Positions 9,571-18,499 of a DNA stretch of 41,309 nt are shown in pieces (the first letter of the stretch is position 1; each line of letters begins with the position of its first letter). A program made the position numbers and the translations under genes. Where the stretch lies: contig CACZVX010000047.1 in assembly GCA_902784755.1 (NCBI GenBank), positions 1 to 41,309 of the forward strand, written 5' to 3'. Under the pieces are notes generated by a model that was not told where the DNA came from, made no database searches, and saw nothing but the letters and a program-made list of their open reading frames with translations. Source of the DNA: an uncultured Prevotellaceae bacterium. Lineage in GTDB: Bacteria > Bacteroidota > Bacteroidia > Bacteroidales > Bacteroidaceae.

Positions 9571-9603
9571 AAGAAGGTCATCGGATGATGACCTTCTTCT
9601 TAT
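9571..9603. terminator. Bidirectional terminator between convergent genes
   Basis: AAGAAGGTCATC (9571-9582) pairs perfectly with GATGACCTTCTT (9587-9598) around a GGAT loop. On the minus strand TTCTTTTAT follows. On the plus strand the tail is CTTATTAAT, which is weaker. The stop codon and last codons of the M6 protease lie inside the hairpin. Confidence 0.75.
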
Positions 9604-11449
9604 TAATAATGTATATTCCTTTCTTCAGCTTGTTTTTGTCGGTTCCGGCTAGAATGCCATCAAGCGTATAGATACGCGAATCGGTTTCATTTTCAGTTGA
9701 CAAAACACCTTCTATTCCTACTGTGCTTTCCAAGAAGTCGAAAGTGATCACACCATGTTCAACTTCTTTGATATTGTAAATTGGTTTATCAGCACTTGTA
9801 GCATACCAAGGAATATTTGTCAGTTGTGTTATTCCTTTAGAGCCTGGATATGTGTCACCACAGTGTTCCAATAAATATTCTTTTTGCGAATCACGTTGTT
9901 TCTGAACTTCTGCATCAGAGTCATCTTTTGCTTTATAAACAGCATAGGAGCTCATCATGCGGCCGTCTGCAGGGATTAATGTGAAACGTGGATGGCCATC
10001 TTCGTTGTTTACGCTGTTGTAAGAAAGTGAAAACTTATTGGCATCGTAGTCAACGTGCATGGCAAGCATGTCTTTGCAGCGGGCTTCTTGATCATACGAA
10101 CGCACCAGATATATTCCAAGTCCGATATTCCAACCATTAGGGCGGATGTTCTGGAGTATGACATACTCTTTTTCATTACTGTCATTCTTGATTCTGTAAG
10201 CCTTGCCGTATTCACCGGTTTCCTCATCTATCCTGTTGATGTTGCCGAGACGGTAAGAACCTTTTGCCGTGAGGTCATCTATCGTCATCCATCCCATGCA
10301 TTCACGTTCCCAAGCCGTGTATTCAGTAGGGTTCCATCCATTATAAGTATATTCTCCACCGTCCATCAGATCCCAGTACTCCATACCTGGGTGATTTCCA
10401 TCCTGAGCACTATCTGTTGTTGGATAAAGATCGGGTAATCCCATGGCATGGGAAAATTCGTGGCAGAATAGTCCGATACCATTGATACGCTTCACTTTCC
10501 ACATTTCCGTGTTTTTGGGAGTGCCTAATAACTCCCCGTTTACTCCGAAAGTGTAGATTCTCATTCCATTTCCGAGGTCATAGGTATAATATGCTACTTT
10601 GGGCCAGATGCAGTCAGAAGAATTACCACTCACACTCTGAGAATAGCCGGCATATATGATATAGAGCAGGTCAATATAACCATCATTGTCTGAATCATAC
10701 TTGGAGAAGTCTGTAACAGATGATTTTAAGGCCGTGCCGACCTCTGGTATAAGATTTCCTATTTTGTCATTTTTCCCCTCACCGTAATGTTTCATATTGT
10801 TTTGGAGGTGGATAACGGAAGGGATAACGTCAAAATGAGGTGTGAAATTGCCAAAGCTCATATCCTTAAAATATTGTCCCACACTACCATAGTTATAGCA
10901 CACGGTTGTGTCACCGTTTTCTTTCATGTTTGCATATTCAGATTTGATAGCCTCGCTGTTCAGATAGCAGTCAAATGTTGCAATCGTTTTCTCATCTGAA
11001 TTTTTAAATTTAAAATCTGCAAAATCAACTAAAGCGACCAAAACATTTGGGCTACCGGTATGGGGGAAAAGTTTGTAACCGCTTACTGGTTCACGGCGTC
11101 TTGACTTTTTGGCTGCTGATGACCCTGCCTGATAAAACTTTTCTTTATCTTGCAAACCAATGAGTGCAATTTCCTCCTCTGTACGCTGGCCAGCATTATG
11201 TGCAAGCACATTTGTGGAAGAAAGTTCTCCATTGGAATCAACAGACGCTATAAAAAAGGTGTTGCCATCTTGGTAAAGTAATACGCCGTCTGTGGTAGTT
11301 GCGTAATTGAAATATTCATCGCCATGTAAAGTTATAGTTAACCGAAGACCATCCGGTTGGATGATGGTGGCAGGTTCTGAAGATGCCTTAGCACCCCATG
11401 AAACCAGTGTATATACTACTAAAGACAGTGAGAGAAGAAATCTTTTCAT
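9578..11449 (-). CDS. Secreted M6-family (immune inhibitor A-like) metalloprotease
   Basis: This 623-aa zinc protease has a signal peptide (MKRFLLSLSLVVYTLVSWGA) and is exported. The zinc motif HEFSH is at 330-334 within CHEFSHAMGLPDLY, followed by EYWDLMDGGEY, typical of M6. The N-terminal region carries TTTDGVLLYQDGNTFFIASV, a stretch common to Bacteroidota M6 proteases. The last about 35 residues (SRIYTLDGI ... KKGIYIINKKKVIIR) resemble a short type IX-secretion or Por-type sorting tail, so surface display or release is likely. Substrate is unknown. Confidence 0.87.
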   Translation of the reverse strand: MKRFLLSLSLVVYTLVSWGAKASSEPATIIQPDGLRLTITLHGDEYFNYATTTDGVLLYQDGNTFFIASVDSNGELSSTNVLAHNAGQRTEEEIALIGLQDKEKFYQAGSSAAKKSRRREPVSGYKLFPHTGSPNVLVALVDFADFKFKNSDEKTIATFDCYLNSEAIKSEYANMKENGDTTVCYNYGSVGQYFKDMSFGNFTPHFDVIPSVIHLQNNMKHYGEGKNDKIGNLIPEVGTALKSSVTDFSKYDSDNDGYIDLLYIIYAGYSQSVSGNSSDCIWPKVAYYTYDLGNGMRIYTFGVNGELLGTPKNTEMWKVKRINGIGLFCHEFSHAMGLPDLYPTTDSAQDGNHPGMEYWDLMDGGEYTYNGWNPTEYTAWERECMGWMTIDDLTAKGSYRLGNINRIDEETGEYGKAYRIKNDSNEKEYVILQNIRPNGWNIGLGIYLVRSYDQEARCKDMLAMHVDYDANKFSLSYNSVNNEDGHPRFTLIPADGRMMSSYAVYKAKDDSDAEVQKQRDSQKEYLLEHCGDTYPGSKGITQLTNIPWYATSADKPIYNIKEVEHGVITFDFLESTVGIEGVLSTENETDSRIYTLDGILAGTDKNKLKKGIYIINKKKVIIR

Positions 11450-11461
11450 ATACTCTATTCG

Positions 11462-12223
11462 TTATTTATAATAATATTGTCCTTTGTTTTCTGTCCTTTT
11501 ACCGTAACGGATAGCACGGGTAGGGCAGTGGTGATAGCAGGCAAAGCAGGAAAGGCAGTTGCCTGTGTGTTTCCATTCGGGGCGTTTTCCACGACCGCCG
11601 ACGATGTCATCAGTAGGACAGACTTCTGCACAAGTTCCGCATTGGATACAGTCGTCTGTTACGTGGAATGGTTCGTCTGTGATAATCCAATTGACAAAAG
11701 CCCCACCAAGTACATGGCTATTGATTCTAGGCCAATGACCTTTGTAAGTGTTTGTCAGACCGGATTTCCTGTCACGGATAAGCGGAAAGAAGGATTCAAG
11801 CATTCTTTTTGATGTCTCAAGTTTTGCCAGTTCCTTTTCTGGTTTGTCCACATCCATGAAAGGCAGCCCTACATAGCTTTCGGGCATGATAAGCGAGAAT
11901 ACGCTCTGTGCTTTTAGTCCTTTCTTTTCGAGATCGCCATTCAGATATTCCATTGACTGTCCGATATCGTCACCAGCCGTGCAGAGTGCCCAGCAGAAAT
12001 GACCTTCGGCATTTTCAATAACCATGTCGGCAATGAACTTACGTACCAATACCGGTGGTCTCCATCCATGTACAGGAAAGCAGAAACCTATGCGCTCATC
12101 TTCTTTCAGATGATAGGATGCACGCTGGGAGTGAGCTATGTCAATTAGCTCTTCATCTAATTCCTGGGAAAGCTTTTCGGCAGCCCAACGCGTATTTCCT
12201 GTGCATGATAAATAGAATATCAT
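11462..12223 (-). CDS. EFR1-type protein: flavodoxin-like domain plus 2[4Fe-4S] ferredoxin
   Basis: The product is 253 aa. The N-terminal flavodoxin-like domain begins FYLSCTGNTRWAAE, where SCTGNTR is the FMN-phosphate loop. The C-terminal domain has two cluster motifs, CIQCGTCAEVCP and CLSCFACYHHCP, each binding a 4Fe-4S cluster. It probably shuttles electrons in the cytoplasm; its redox partner is unknown. The ATG at 12223 is chosen over one five codons upstream because the -7 box TACCTTTG ends only four bases before it. It sits 12 bp upstream of the M6 protease gene in the same direction. Confidence 0.87.
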   Translation of the reverse strand: MIFYLSCTGNTRWAAEKLSQELDEELIDIAHSQRASYHLKEDERIGFCFPVHGWRPPVLVRKFIADMVIENAEGHFCWALCTAGDDIGQSMEYLNGDLEKKGLKAQSVFSLIMPESYVGLPFMDVDKPEKELAKLETSKRMLESFFPLIRDRKSGLTNTYKGHWPRINSHVLGGAFVNWIITDEPFHVTDDCIQCGTCAEVCPTDDIVGGRGKRPEWKHTGNCLSCFACYHHCPTRAIRYGKRTENKGQYYYK

Positions 12224-12227
12224 TGGG

Positions 12228-12235
12228 CAAAGGTA
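12228..12235 (-). promoter_or_regulatory. -7 box of the EFR1 gene
   Basis: On the minus strand TACCTTTG is followed by CCCA and then ATG. The transcription start is therefore predicted at or next to the start codon, i.e. a leaderless mRNA. No clear -33 box is seen in the A/T-rich upstream sequence. Confidence 0.55.
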
Positions 12236-12324
12236 CAAATATTTTTTTAATTGTATCTATTTTTAACAAAAAACTATCAATCAGTCAAACAGTTTGAAAT
12301 GAGAAGCACCCTATATTAAATGAA

Positions 12325-12358
12325 AAAGCGGCGTTTCTCTTAAAAGAAATGCCGCTTT
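12325..12358 (-). terminator. Intrinsic terminator after gdhA
   Basis: AAAGCGGCGTTTCT (from 12325) pairs with AGAAATGCCGCTTT (to 12358) with one G-T wobble. On the minus strand it runs into TTTTTCATTT. Confidence 0.85.
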
Positions 12359-12378
12359 AAATAATCGTAAACTATAAT

Positions 12379-13716
12379 TTATACAATACCCTGAGCCATC
12401 ATGGCCTTGGCAACCTTGATGAAGCCTGCCACATTAGCACCCTTCACGTAGTTGATGTAACCGTCGGCCTCTGTTCCGTACTTCACGCAGTTTTCGTGAA
12501 TGTCGTTCATGATGCGCTTCAGATAGTCATCAACTTCCTTTGCTGTCCAGCTCAGACGCTCAGAGTTCTGACTCATCTCAAGACCTGATACAGATACACC
12601 ACCAGCGTTAGAAGCCTTACCTGGAGAGTAGAGGATCTTGGCATCCTGGAAAATCTTGATAGCATCGGGCAGAGTAGGCATGTTAGCACCTTCAGCAACG
12701 GCAATCACACCATTGTCAACCAGAGCTTGAGCCTGTTCTGCGTTAATCTCGTTCTGTGTAGCACAAGGCAGAGCAATGTCACCCTTCTCGTGCCAAGGAC
12801 GCTCACCTGCAACATATTTAGCAGAAGGATATTCCTCAACATACTCCTTGATACGTCCGCGCTCTACGTTCTTCAGCTGCATGATGTAGTCAAGTTTCTC
12901 GCGGTCAATTCCGTCAGCATCATAGATATAACCGTCAGAGTCACTCATGGTGAGTACGGTTGCACCCAGCTGCAGGCACTTTTCTGCAGCATACTGAGCC
13001 ACGTTACCAGCACCTGAAATCAGAACCTTCTTACCTGCCAGTTCGATACCACGGGTCTGAAGCATGGAAACAAGGAAGTAAACCGTGCCATAACCAGTTG
13101 CCTCAGGACGGATGAGTGAACCACCGAACTGGATGCCCTTACCTGTGAGCACACCCTGGAACTGGTGAGTCAGCTTCTTATACTGTCCAAACATATAACC
13201 AACCTCACGGCCGCCAACACCGATATCACCAGCAGGAACGTCCTCATCAGGACCGATGTGACGGTAAAGTTCATTCATGAATGCCTGGCAGAAACGCATT
13301 ACTTCAGCATCGCTCTTGCCACGTGGAGAGAAATCAGATCCACCCTTGGCACCACCCATAGGCAGAGTTGTCAGTGAATTCTTGAAAGTCTGCTCGAAAG
13401 CAAGGAACTTCAAAATACCAAGATTTACAGACTTGTGGAAACGGATACCGCCTTTGTAGGGACCAATGGCGTTGTTATGCTGGATACGATAACCCATATT
13501 GGTCTGAATGTTACCCTTGTCGTCAGTCCAAGTAACGCGGAACTCAACCAAACGATCGGGAATGCACAGGCGCTCGATTAAGTTAGACTTTTCGAATTCG
13601 GGGTGCTTGTTGTACTCTTCCTCGATGGTGGGGAGAACCTGACTTACGGCCTGGATGTATTCCGGCTCGTTTGGAAAGCGCTGCTTCAGCTGCTCTACTA
13701 CTTGTGCTGCATTCAT
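12379..13716 (-). CDS. gdhA: NADP-type glutamate dehydrogenase
   Basis: This 445-aa hexameric cytoplasmic enzyme assimilates ammonium onto 2-oxoglutarate to make glutamate. The active-site stretch PMGGAKGGSDFSPRGKS holds the substrate lysines, and PAGDIGVGGREVGYM and YKGGIRFH are further signatures of the 50-kDa class. The nucleotide fold shows SGAGNVAQYAAEK. The length fits the E. coli GdhA class. NADP specificity is inferred from class similarity. It has its own promoter and terminator. Confidence 0.95.
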   Translation of the reverse strand: MNAAQVVEQLKQRFPNEPEYIQAVSQVLPTIEEEYNKHPEFEKSNLIERLCIPDRLVEFRVTWTDDKGNIQTNMGYRIQHNNAIGPYKGGIRFHKSVNLGILKFLAFEQTFKNSLTTLPMGGAKGGSDFSPRGKSDAEVMRFCQAFMNELYRHIGPDEDVPAGDIGVGGREVGYMFGQYKKLTHQFQGVLTGKGIQFGGSLIRPEATGYGTVYFLVSMLQTRGIELAGKKVLISGAGNVAQYAAEKCLQLGATVLTMSDSDGYIYDADGIDREKLDYIMQLKNVERGRIKEYVEEYPSAKYVAGERPWHEKGDIALPCATQNEINAEQAQALVDNGVIAVAEGANMPTLPDAIKIFQDAKILYSPGKASNAGGVSVSGLEMSQNSERLSWTAKEVDDYLKRIMNDIHENCVKYGTEADGYINYVKGANVAGFIKVAKAMMAQGIV

Positions 13717-13801
13717 AATAATACTTTTTTTAATTGTTTTTATTGAAAACTTATTCTAATGTTGCTGTGACTAAAATTCTTTATTTTGTCGTTTACGGTT
13801 G

Positions 13802-13832
13802 CAAAATTACACATTTTCTCCAAAACACCAAA
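13802..13832 (-). promoter_or_regulatory. gdhA promoter
   Basis: On the minus strand TTTGG (13832-13828) precedes TAATTTTG (13809-13802) with an 18-bp gap. The leader to the gdhA ATG is about 80 nt and A/T-rich. I see no structured element in it. Confidence 0.6.
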
Positions 13833-13922
13833 CATTTTGCAAGAAAAAGTTTCAAAAAAGTGCAAAAAAGTTATTATGTAAACTAAAGGTGCATAAATAT
13901 ACCGTTAACGCACACAATTTCC

Positions 13923-14738
13923 TTACAGATTGTCAAGCCAGTTGTCAATCAATTTACGTGCAATTGACATCTTGTCAGGAATCTGTGGCAATTGATCAGC
14001 CGTAAACCATCCGCCGCTACCCAATTCGCTGCGTTGAAGATGGATGTCACCTCCTGCATAGTCAGCATTAAAACCAACCATAAGACCGCAAGGGTAGGGC
14101 CATGGCTGAGAGCCGAAATAACGGAGATTCTCTATTTGTAGACCTACTTCTTCCTTCACTTCACGAATGACTGCTTCCTCCAATGTCTCTCCTGTTTCCA
14201 CGAAACCGGCAACGAGACCATAATAATTGCTACGAAAATTGTTTGCATGTACCAACAGAACTTCTCGATGTTTGGGATTTCCGTTGGCAGCCTTGCGCTG
14301 AATGAGAACGATGACCGCCGTTGCAAGCTGGGGCCAAACTTCCTTACCGCATTCCGTACAACGTTTGGAGATATTGGTATGCAGTTTCATTGGCGCACCG
14401 CATACTCCGCAGAATTTTGTATTTGAATCCCAATAAAGGATTTCTTGACATTTGCCGGCAATGAGATAAAGATGCCGGGGGAGCAGATGATAGGAAGCGC
14501 GGAGTCCGATCATCTCATAGGAAGGATGGTCGGTGATGGGACTGTCTATACGTAATGTCTTGGCTTTGGTATCTCCGTTTCCTGGAAGTATGGGCTCTGG
14601 TATGTCAATGGTGTGTATGGTTGTCCATTCTTTCACACTAACGGGTGGTTCTTCACCATAAGGGATGGTATGGCTTCCGTCAGAAGTCTTTTCCAGCATC
14701 AAATCTGTCTTGCAGAATATGAACCAATAATAACTCAT
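13923..14738 (-). CDS. nudC: NAD(H) pyrophosphatase, Nudix family (NudC-like)
   Basis: The product is 271 aa. It splits NAD(H) into NMN(H) and AMP, and NudC enzymes also remove NAD caps from RNA. A four-cysteine zinc ribbon (CGVCGAPM ... CTECG) precedes the Nudix box GFVETGETLEEAVIREVKEE with its metal-binding glutamates. The downstream SQPWPYP matches the SQPWPFP signature specific to NADH pyrophosphatases. It lies 23 bp after the 5'-nucleotidase gene, in the same direction, so the two are probably co-transcribed. Confidence 0.93.
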   Translation of the reverse strand: MSYYWFIFCKTDLMLEKTSDGSHTIPYGEEPPVSVKEWTTIHTIDIPEPILPGNGDTKAKTLRIDSPITDHPSYEMIGLRASYHLLPRHLYLIAGKCQEILYWDSNTKFCGVCGAPMKLHTNISKRCTECGKEVWPQLATAVIVLIQRKAANGNPKHREVLLVHANNFRSNYYGLVAGFVETGETLEEAVIREVKEEVGLQIENLRYFGSQPWPYPCGLMVGFNADYAGGDIHLQRSELGSGGWFTADQLPQIPDKMSIARKLIDNWLDNL

Positions 14739-14761
14739 TATAATATAATAAGGTGTATTAC

Positions 14762-16492
14762 TTATTTGAAAAGCAACTGTCGGTCTCGCTCAATGGCTGG
14801 CTTTGCCCATTCCTCAGGAACGAAGCGCCAGTTGTTGAAGGCCTTTGGATCGGCAACGCCCATCTTTTCAATTTCTTGGGTGAGATAATAGCGCTGATCG
14901 CGTTCACTCTGCCATACTACACGCTCCATAAGTTTCTCCTGCGGAATACCTGCTCCCTTGGTGAGCAGTTCGCCACCGCCATTGCCACGATAACTGTTCA
15001 TGGCCACTTTGTAGGTCTTGTCGAGCGAGAAAGGCTCTCCATTACTCATACGCAGAATGTGGACTTTCTGACCATCGGGTTTGGTAACGTCAACCTCATA
15101 GTCGATGCCTGCGGCAGAGTCGAAGTTAAAGGCAAGGTTCTTGAACATGAAGCGCTGATTATCGTCCTGCTCTCCTTCTGCCAATAGCATAATATGGTCA
15201 TCGGGACTTTTCATAGTGTTTACCCAAAGGTCATAGCTCATTTCCAGATGCCCTAGGATTTCACGACCTGTAAGCATCATGGTATATATCTGGTTCTCGT
15301 ATTTATAGAGATTAAACATGTCGCTCATGAATACATCGCCGGCAGGTATCTTGGTGTCGAAAGTGAGAGGAGCGTTGAAAGAAATGTCGGCTCCGGTGAT
15401 TCTAAGCTGGAGTGAATGGATGAAATCACAGAAGGCGCTGCTTCCGAAATAGCAGTCGCGTGTGTAGATAGCATTCTTGAATGTGCCAATTTTACGGTTA
15501 ACAAAATTGTTAACGCTGTCAACAGCATACTGGAAATGCTTTTCGAACTGCTTGTCTATTTCCAGTCCCCGAATGTCGTGTATTTCGCCAGTGATTCTCT
15601 TGTCAATCACTTTACCTTTCTTTATTGTGACGGTTATTTGCGCATCACCCACATAATATGCGTTGCTGGTGGGGTCGAGCAGCAGCACCTGTTTGCCCTC
15701 AGTGTTGGTAATCGTCTGGCTATGGCGGATGTGGTCGTGGCCATACAGAATAATATCGAAGCCAGGCACAGTCTCAGCTATTTCGAGCGTGGCATCTTCC
15801 TTATATTTATCTGTCACAATGCCCCCTTTAAGACCAGAATGAAAGAGACCGATGATGATGTCGGGGTGTTCGTTTTCTTTTAGATATTTAACCCATTTAC
15901 GGGCACTTTCCACCATTTCCTCGAAACGCAATCCACTCCAAAGCTCTTCATTAAGCCAGTTGGGGATAGCAGGTGTAAGCAATCCAAGCACGGCAATTTT
16001 GACTCCATCGCGACGGAAAATGGCATAGGGTTGCAGATAGGGTTTGTTGGTCTTGTTGTCAATGATATTGGCTCCAAGCATAGGACATTTCACTTCACGT
16101 ATCCATTTGTCATAAACTTCATGTCCAGTCTCAATGTCGTGGTTTCCCACGGTTTGAGCATCATAGCGCATGTAGTTGATTACACTTGCTGCCACATTCT
16201 CCATCTTTGGATTAATGTAATTGCAATAATAGCAGGTGGGCTGGCCCTGCAAGATGTCGCCGTTGTCGAAAAGCAAAAGGCGGTCTCCATACTGCTGACG
16301 GAGAGAGTCCACATATGTTATCACACGTGCAAGTGAACCACTTTTGGGCTTGCGCTCGATGAAGTTATAGGGAAAGAATGATCCATGAACATCCGTGGTC
16401 TCGATGATTCTTAAATCAACCGTCTTTGTCTGTGCCATAGCCATGTTACTTAAACAGAATGCAGCAAGGCACACTGTAATTATTCTTTTCAT
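14762..16492 (-). CDS. Secreted 5'-nucleotidase / UshA-like metallophosphoesterase
   Basis: The 576-aa product has a Sec signal peptide (MKRIITVCLAAFCLSNMAMA) and so acts in the periplasm. The two-metal site motifs are in order: ETTDVHGSFFP, LFDNGDILQG, VGNHDIETG, LFHSGLKGG and LYGHDHIRHSQ. The C-terminal half is the 5'-nucleotidase substrate domain, including SYRGNGGGELL. It should dephosphorylate nucleotides or cyclic 2',3'-nucleotides; the exact substrate cannot be told. The neighbouring nudC suggests a link to NAD or nucleotide salvage. Confidence 0.9.
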   Translation of the reverse strand: MKRIITVCLAAFCLSNMAMAQTKTVDLRIIETTDVHGSFFPYNFIERKPKSGSLARVITYVDSLRQQYGDRLLLFDNGDILQGQPTCYYCNYINPKMENVAASVINYMRYDAQTVGNHDIETGHEVYDKWIREVKCPMLGANIIDNKTNKPYLQPYAIFRRDGVKIAVLGLLTPAIPNWLNEELWSGLRFEEMVESARKWVKYLKENEHPDIIIGLFHSGLKGGIVTDKYKEDATLEIAETVPGFDIILYGHDHIRHSQTITNTEGKQVLLLDPTSNAYYVGDAQITVTIKKGKVIDKRITGEIHDIRGLEIDKQFEKHFQYAVDSVNNFVNRKIGTFKNAIYTRDCYFGSSAFCDFIHSLQLRITGADISFNAPLTFDTKIPAGDVFMSDMFNLYKYENQIYTMMLTGREILGHLEMSYDLWVNTMKSPDDHIMLLAEGEQDDNQRFMFKNLAFNFDSAAGIDYEVDVTKPDGQKVHILRMSNGEPFSLDKTYKVAMNSYRGNGGGELLTKGAGIPQEKLMERVVWQSERDQRYYLTQEIEKMGVADPKAFNNWRFVPEEWAKPAIERDRQLLFK

Positions 16493-16517
16493 TGGAATTA
16501 TATTTAATATGTTTCGG

Positions 16518-16525
16518 CAAAGTTA
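16518..16525 (-). promoter_or_regulatory. -7 box of the 5'-nucleotidase-nudC operon
   Basis: On the minus strand this is TAACTTTG, 25 bp before the ATG. The -33 region is not obvious. Confidence 0.45.
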
Positions 16526-16601
16526 ATCAATTTATCTGAAAATATGGTACTTTCGGCACAATTTTTGTTGATGAATAATTAAAAAATAGGAGACGTTAAT
16601 T

Positions 16602-17255
16602 ATGGCATTTGTAGATTATTACAAGATCTTAGGTGTTTCGAAGGACATCCCTCAGAAGGATGTGAAGAAGGCATACCTGAAGCGAGCCAAGCAGTTTCAT
16701 CCCGACTTGCATCAGGATGATCCGAAAGCGAAGGCTAAGTTTCAGGCACTTACGGAAGCCTATGAAGTAATTGGTGATCCTGAAAAGCGTGCCAAGTACG
16801 ACCAGTATGGCGAGAATTGGAAGCAAGCAGAAGCTTTCGGTGGCGATAATCCCTTTGGTGGAGCAAATCCATTCGGCAACGGTAATCCTTTTGGCGGTGG
16901 AAACCCATTTGGCGGTTTCGGTCGAGGAAAGGAAGGTGCAGACCTTGGTTCCATTTTTGATGAACTCTTCGGAGGCCGTGGAGGTTTTGGAGGTTTCAAA
17001 CAACCCAAGGAGACCCAATCGACGGTAAACATCGATTTTTATACGGCTATGCTGGGCGGTGAGATCATCGTAGCTCTGGGTGACGGGCGAAAGCTGAAGA
17101 TGAAGGTAAAGCCTGAAACCCAACAGGGAACAAAGGTCCGCCTAAAAGGAAAAGGAGCCAATGGCGCGGATCTGATCATCACTTACAATGTGCAGTTGCC
17201 AACACGTCTGACAGAACGCCAGCGGCAACTGATTCAGGAAATGAGAAGGGGCTAG
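16602..17255 (+). CDS. Short DnaJ/CbpA-like co-chaperone
   Basis: This 217-aa cytoplasmic protein has a complete J domain (residues about 4-68) with HPD at 33-35, which stimulates the DnaK ATPase. A Gly/Phe-rich linker follows (about 80-130, repeats such as NPFGG). There is no zinc-finger domain. Only one client-binding C-terminal domain appears (NIDFYTAMLGGEIIVAL ... GTKVRLKGKG), where CbpA and DnaJ have two, and the dimerisation tail is missing. CbpA is about 300 aa, so this is roughly two-thirds length. No cbpM modulator gene lies next to it. Confidence 0.87.
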   Translation: MAFVDYYKILGVSKDIPQKDVKKAYLKRAKQFHPDLHQDDPKAKAKFQALTEAYEVIGDPEKRAKYDQYGENWKQAEAFGGDNPFGGANPFGNGNPFGGGNPFGGFGRGKEGADLGSIFDELFGGRGGFGGFKQPKETQSTVNIDFYTAMLGGEIIVALGDGRKLKMKVKPETQQGTKVRLKGKGANGADLIITYNVQLPTRLTERQRQLIQEMRRG

Positions 17256-17280
17256 TTTTTACGCTAACCCCTTCTTTTTT
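17245..17280. terminator. Terminator between dnaJ-like and zinc-ribbon genes
   Basis: GAAGGGG (17245-17251) pairs with CCCCTTC (17268-17274), with further pairing of CTAG/CTAA-type bases inside. TTTTTT follows on the plus strand. The dnaJ-like stop codon is within the hairpin, and the convergent gene's stop codon begins at its right edge. Confidence 0.75.
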
Positions 17281-18445
17281 AATCCACTATCTTAGACATC
17301 TTCAGTTCAGAGATGCGGTTATTAGGATTCACCTTTGCATTAATCCGATACTGACTGTTTTTATTGTTGGCTGCGTCAGTATGTTCTTCTTCTTTGAGAG
17401 CCGTAAACGAAACGGAGTATTCATATCGGTTATCACCCACCTCGCGTTTGCTGATGTTGTAGTCTTTGTTGATTCTCCAGATGAGGCGGGTAACGTCGTC
17501 TTTGTACATTTTTTCCATCATCTGAACCACGTCTCTCGGTGTTGCCTGTTCTTTATCAAGCAGCGTCAGTTCTTCTGCCACGGTGCTTACGAGGTTTTCC
17601 TGATTCCGTTCATTAATACTGATGAAGAAACGGCGGAAAAGCTGATTGATCATTGATTTTTCTTCCGGGGTAACTTCCTTTACTTTCAAGGCCTTCATGT
17701 TTTCCTCAGCCTCATTGTAATGCTCGCCATCTTGATGCTCATCGAGATAAGCCTGATAGGCCTCTATCGTGTTTAGTCCCGATGCCTGAGCCCAATCGAG
17801 AGAGTCAATCTTTTGTTGGGCCAATGCTTTGTGGGGTGAATCCGGATGTTTAAGCAGGTATTCAGTCAGCATCGATTTCGAATTGCTGATGTATGCGTTA
17901 TTCCAATCCAGGTCGTTTTGCTTGATTTGCTGCAGATGGGCCGTGATAGCATCGATATGGGCTTGCGGGGCATCTTTATAGGTGTCAAGGTAACTTTGCA
18001 GAATAAGAGGATCTTCGCTTCTTGTGGCAAACTCGTATTCTTGCAACTCCTTGCGGTCTTGCGCGTTCTTATACATATAGAAGCAGATTCCGCATACGAG
18101 AAGGGCTATGAGGAACGAAACGAACAAAGCCGCAGAACCACCTTTCTTCTTTTTAGGTTCGGGTGGCGTGCTTACAGGTTTTTCCTGTGTTTGCGGTTTT
18201 GTAATTTCCCTTTTGGGCGTTTCAGAAACTGCAGGTTGTGTGTTGCTGGTTGCTTCATTCAGATTGCCGGATTGGCTTCTGACAGGCCGATGACAACTGG
18301 GACATATTGCCTCTTCCTTAAAGAATATCTCACCACATTCGGGACATCTTGTCACTTTGCCCGCTATCTCTACGCCACAGCTGGGACAGATGGGTGCCTT
18401 GTCGCTTACCTGATGTCCGCATTCCGGACATTTTATGATTGCCAT
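17279..18445 (-). CDS. Zinc-ribbon, single-pass membrane protein of unknown function
   Basis: The product is 388 aa. Four CxxC pairs at the N-terminus (CPECGHQ, CPSCGVE, CPECGEI, CPSCHRP) form two zinc ribbons. A Pro/Thr/Lys-rich linker and a transmembrane helix (about 103-125, ALFVSFLIALLVCGICFYMY) follow. The remaining about 260 residues are helical and hydrophilic, with spaced tyrosine/leucine repeats that could be TPR-like (LQSYLDTYKDAPQAH, LTEYLLKHPDSPHKA, YQAYLDEHQDGEHYN). The N-terminus is probably cytoplasmic and the repeat domain periplasmic. No enzyme motif is seen. Confidence 0.75.
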   Translation of the reverse strand: MAIIKCPECGHQVSDKAPICPSCGVEIAGKVTRCPECGEIFFKEEAICPSCHRPVRSQSGNLNEATSNTQPAVSETPKREITKPQTQEKPVSTPPEPKKKKGGSAALFVSFLIALLVCGICFYMYKNAQDRKELQEYEFATRSEDPLILQSYLDTYKDAPQAHIDAITAHLQQIKQNDLDWNNAYISNSKSMLTEYLLKHPDSPHKALAQQKIDSLDWAQASGLNTIEAYQAYLDEHQDGEHYNEAEENMKALKVKEVTPEEKSMINQLFRRFFISINERNQENLVSTVAEELTLLDKEQATPRDVVQMMEKMYKDDVTRLIWRINKDYNISKREVGDNRYEYSVSFTALKEEEHTDAANNKNSQYRINAKVNPNNRISELKMSKIVD

Positions 18446-18499
18446 TTTTATATATATGTTTCAGTATTTACTATCAAAATCTATTAGTTACATCCTCCA

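Noticed and set aside
12285-12297. Short palindrome TCAAAC-A-GTTTGA upstream of the EFR1 gene
   Set aside because: It is a single short site of low complexity with no second copy; not enough to call an operator.
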